Shown: one piece after another, positions 44,089 through 46,214 of the stretch | Position numbering within the stretch: the first letter of the stretch is position 1 | Layout: every line of letters starts with the position of its first letter | Source: Desulfovibrio sp. DV | GTDB lineage: Bacteria > Desulfobacterota > Desulfovibrionia > Desulfovibrionales > Desulfovibrionaceae | NCBI RefSeq assembly: GCF_001936595.1 | Contig: NZ_MLBG01000023.1 | Coordinates: 1 to 46,214, forward strand | Direction: 5' to 3' | Length of the DNA: 46,214 nt | Translations under genes and position numbers: made by a program | Notes under the pieces: model-generated | The model's input: the letters and a program-made list of their open reading frames with translations, nothing else | What the model was told of the DNA's origin: nothing | Databases searched by the model: none

Positions 44089-44116
44089 GCGGCCACCGGG
44101 ATAACCCGGCGGCCGC
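44082..44116 (-). terminator. Rho-independent terminator of pal
   Basis: GCGGCC-A-CCGGG pairs with CCCGG-C-GGCCGC around ATAA (44089-44116); on the minus strand TTTTTTAT follows. It lies 25 bases after the pal stop. Confidence 0.88.
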
Positions 44117-44141
44117 CTTGCACTCACAATGTGAGAAAAGA

Positions 44142-44657
44142 CTAGTAGGTGGCGCGGAATTCGTCGCGGCGGTTCTTGGCGTAGGCGGCTTCGCCGGTGC
44201 CCGGATCCAGGGGACGTTCCTTGCCGTAGCTGACGGTGGACAGACGATCGGAGCCGATGCCGAGGTTGGACAGGTACTGGGCTGCAGCCTGGGCGCGACG
44301 CTCGCCAAGGGCCAGGTTGTATTCAGCCGTGCCGCGCTGGTCGCAGTTGCCTTCGACAATCAGCTTGATCTGGGGGTACTGGCGCATGATCTCGGCCTTG
44401 CGGGTCAGGATCTGCCGGGACTCGGCGCTCAGGTTGGAGCTGTCCAGGGCGAAGTGGACCATCTGGGCCAGTTCGGTGGAAGCAGCGCCAAGCTTCTCGC
44501 GAAGGGCGCGTTCCTGTTCCAGACGAGCCCGCTCCTGCTCTTCCCAGCTGGTGCCGGAACCGTCACCGGGGCCGCCGGCCTTTTTGGCGCAACCAAAACC
44601 GGCCAGGGAAAGCATCAGGACCAACATAGCCATAATCAACATCTTCGAACGCATCAT
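44142..44657 (-). CDS. pal: Peptidoglycan-associated lipoprotein Pal
   Basis: The 171-residue protein has a lipoprotein signal (MMRSKMLIMAMLVLMLSLAGFGC, lipobox cysteine at 23), a charged linker of Glu/Arg-rich helix (about 37-60), and an OmpA-like C-terminal domain that binds peptidoglycan (LIVEGNCDQRGTAEYNLALGERRAQAAAQYLSNLGI). It sits on the inner face of the outer membrane and works with TolB in cell constriction and envelope integrity. ATG 44657 follows GGAGGAAGAAAAC. Order tolB-pal on the minus strand is the standard Tol-Pal arrangement. Confidence 0.97.
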   Translation of the reverse strand: MMRSKMLIMAMLVLMLSLAGFGCAKKAGGPGDGSGTSWEEQERARLEQERALREKLGAASTELAQMVHFALDSSNLSAESRQILTRKAEIMRQYPQIKLIVEGNCDQRGTAEYNLALGERRAQAAAQYLSNLGIGSDRLSTVSYGKERPLDPGTGEAAYAKNRRDEFRATY

Positions 44658-44906
44658 GTTTTCTTCCTCCTCACATTGCCCGCCTGGGCATTAAAATACC
44701 GCAGGGCTTTGCCCCGGGCATCGTCCCGGGTGCTGGCGAAGCACCACTGGAACCGGCCCCCAATTACGCCTCCTGCAATAAATTGCAACAGGGAATTGGC
44801 GGGGGTTCCGGGGAGTTGCGCAATCTTGCCCAACCCGTTGACACCATTGTCCAGGTCCGAAGCAGCTCCGGCCCTGACCGACCCTCCCGCGCCAGGGGGG
44901 GCGAAG
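44658..44906. other. 249-bp spacer between tolB and pal with three hairpins in a row
   Basis: Short palindromes AGGGC-TTT-GCCC, CCCGGG-CATCGT-CCCGGG and GTGCT-GGCG-AAGCAC follow each other at about 44704-44747. They resemble the palindromes of the dispersed repeat, but the conserved 20-nt head is absent. They may limit or stabilise pal mRNA. Confidence 0.55.
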
Positions 44907-46214
44907 TTATTGGGCCAGCGGCCCCCAACTCGGCATATAGGCAGCCCCGTCGCCGGTGGGAACCATCACCGGGGTCGCGCCATGCCGGGTGGTCACGAAG
45001 ATCTTCTTCGACCCGCTTCTGGTGGACGAAAAGGCGATGAAGTAGCCGTCCGGGGAAAAGGAGGGGTTCTCGTCAGAACCGCCGCCGGAAGTCACCTGGG
45101 TTTCCTGGCCCGTGCCCAGGTCCAGGACGAAGACCTTCTGCGCTCCACCCATCTGCTTGGTGAAGGCAATGAGCTTGCCGTCAGGGCTCATGCTCGGGTT
45201 GGTGTTGTAGCCTGAGGAGGTGACCCGCCGGCCCGCGCCGCTGCCGGCCACATCCTTGACATAGATATTGGGGCTGCCGGTCTCGTCGGAGACATAGGCC
45301 ATGGAGCGTCCCGAGGCGTCGAAGGTCGGCGACACTTCGATGCCGCTGCCGGACACAAGGGGCCGGCCGGGCTGGTAGCCGGCGCCGAGCAGATAGATGT
45401 CGGCCTTGCCGTGGATGGTCAGGCTCACGGCCACCTGCCCGTCGGGCAGGAAATGCGGGCTGACCACGTTGGTGGAGGGCAGGGTATAGACCTGCGGCTT
45501 GCCGCCGCCGGACCAGAGGCCGAGATAGTGGCCGCGCGAACCGATCAGGGTAAAGACGATGCGGCGTCCGTCAAAGGACCAGGCCGGGCTGACGGCCATG
45601 CCAAGCTCGTTGTAGCTGGTCACCCGGGTCAGTCCCCGGCCGGTGGGACGCACGGTCCAGATGTCGGTGCCCTTGCCAGAGCTGGGTTTGACGAAGGCGA
45701 TCTGGGAATTGAAAAAGCCGCCCTGGCCGGTGAGCGCCTGCATGAGTTCCATGCAGAAGCGGTCGGCGATGTCGGGCAGCTGGGCGTCGGTGACCGAATC
45801 GTAGCCTTTGCCGACGAGCACCTTCTGGGAATAGACCTCAAAGGCCCGCAGTTCGACGTTGCCGAGGTTGCCGCCGGGGGTCCAGTTGGCGGTGACCAGG
45901 ACATCGACCTTGGCCAGGCTAAACGGCTTGAAGTCGATCTGGTCGGCGGTTGCGCCGTTTACCTGCCCCGGCACGTTGGACGGGGGGACGATCTGCAGGA
46001 AGGGCAAAAACTGCAGGTCCTTGTTGATGAGGTCCTGGAGCTTGTCGGCCGGGGTGAGCTGGCCGCCGCCGGCAAAGGGCCGGGCCATGACCAGATTCAT
46101 CTTGGCCTGCCCGGGTCCCTGGATATCGACGGCAAGGGAGGTTTGGGCCTCGGCCCGAAGGGCCGCAAGGCACACAAGGACGGCCAGGGCCGCACTCCAC
46201 AATCCGGTCAAAAA
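44907..46214 (-). CDS. tolB: Tol-Pal system protein TolB (N-terminus cut by window edge)
   Basis: About 434 residues are visible: a signal peptide (SAALAVLVCLAALRAEAQT) without its first residues, an N-terminal TolB domain (LVMARPFAGG ... DKLQDLINKDLQFLPFLQIV), and a C-terminal six-bladed beta-propeller with the repeated SPDG/FSPDG strands (MSPDGKLIAFTK, FSPDGYFIAFSS). TolB is periplasmic and cycles between Pal and TolA. The frame stays open to the window edge, where the first visible codon is TTG; the true start is probably a few codons beyond 46214. pal follows 249 bases downstream. Confidence 0.95.
   Translation of the reverse strand, partial: FLTGLWSAALAVLVCLAALRAEAQTSLAVDIQGPGQAKMNLVMARPFAGGGQLTPADKLQDLINKDLQFLPFLQIVPPSNVPGQVNGATADQIDFKPFSLAKVDVLVTANWTPGGNLGNVELRAFEVYSQKVLVGKGYDSVTDAQLPDIADRFCMELMQALTGQGGFFNSQIAFVKPSSGKGTDIWTVRPTGRGLTRVTSYNELGMAVSPAWSFDGRRIVFTLIGSRGHYLGLWSGGGKPQVYTLPSTNVVSPHFLPDGQVAVSLTIHGKADIYLLGAGYQPGRPLVSGSGIEVSPTFDASGRSMAYVSDETGSPNIYVKDVAGSGAGRRVTSSGYNTNPSMSPDGKLIAFTKQMGGAQKVFVLDLGTGQETQVTSGGGSDENPSFSPDGYFIAFSSTRSGSKKIFVTTRHGATPVMVPTGDGAAYMPSWGPLAQ

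Overview
The window looks like chromosome from a GC-rich sulfate-reducing deltaproteobacterium of the Desulfovibrio / Solidesulfovibrio type. The evidence is an Fe-only nitrogenase operon, a ferredoxin of the Desulfovibrio gigas type, a homologue of the small Desulfovibrio FMN-binding protein, a Desulfovibrio-type homotrimeric porin, a split glycine decarboxylase (gcvPA/gcvPB), FolE2, NikR, and many two-component, sigma-54 and c-di-GMP signalling genes. This assignment rests on remembered protein families, not on a database search.

Layout. 1-3270 (+): the end of anfD, then anfG and anfK, followed by two co-oriented genes that are not classical anf genes: a gamma-glutamylcyclotransferase-fold protein with an altered active site, and a pyridoxamine-phosphate-oxidase-fold protein. 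3429-12768 (mostly -): a porin, an intergenic region of about 850 bp, a glycine-zipper lipoprotein, an exported protein, a MEMO-family protein, a large exported TPR protein, a sigma-54 activator and a flagellar rod-type protein. 12892-20708: a lipoprotein, a benzoylformate-decarboxylase-like enzyme, an unknown membrane protein behind a strong promoter, a hybrid histidine kinase, folE2, nikR and a methyltransferase. 20937-26481 (+): gcvH-gcvPA-gcvPB-lpd and a Tat-exported ATC-hydrolase-family protein; gcvPB carries a frameshift at its natural start. 26750-37736: maf, an AT-rich foreign-looking membrane gene, a divergent FMN-binding protein / Rrf2 pair, an EamA transporter, a CYTH protein, a GAF sigma-54 activator, a DUF6125-like gene whose 5' end is invaded by a palindromic repeat, a chemoreceptor, pgpA, a 49-residue protein and a ferredoxin. 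38197-46214: a GGDEF-EAL protein, a structured intergenic element, a 1053-residue exported TPR protein behind a near-consensus sigma-54 promoter, and the pal / tolB end of the Tol-Pal operon.

Functional threads. Nitrogen fixation joins an iron-only nitrogenase, a ferredoxin and possibly new accessory proteins. One-carbon/glycine metabolism joins the glycine cleavage genes with a folate biosynthesis enzyme nearby. Envelope functions (porin, lipoproteins, Tol-Pal, two large TPR exoproteins) and sigma-54 control recur. A dispersed palindromic repeat with a conserved 20-nt head lies in several intergenic regions and seems to have damaged one gene. I found no CRISPR array, complete insertion sequence, rRNA or tRNA gene.
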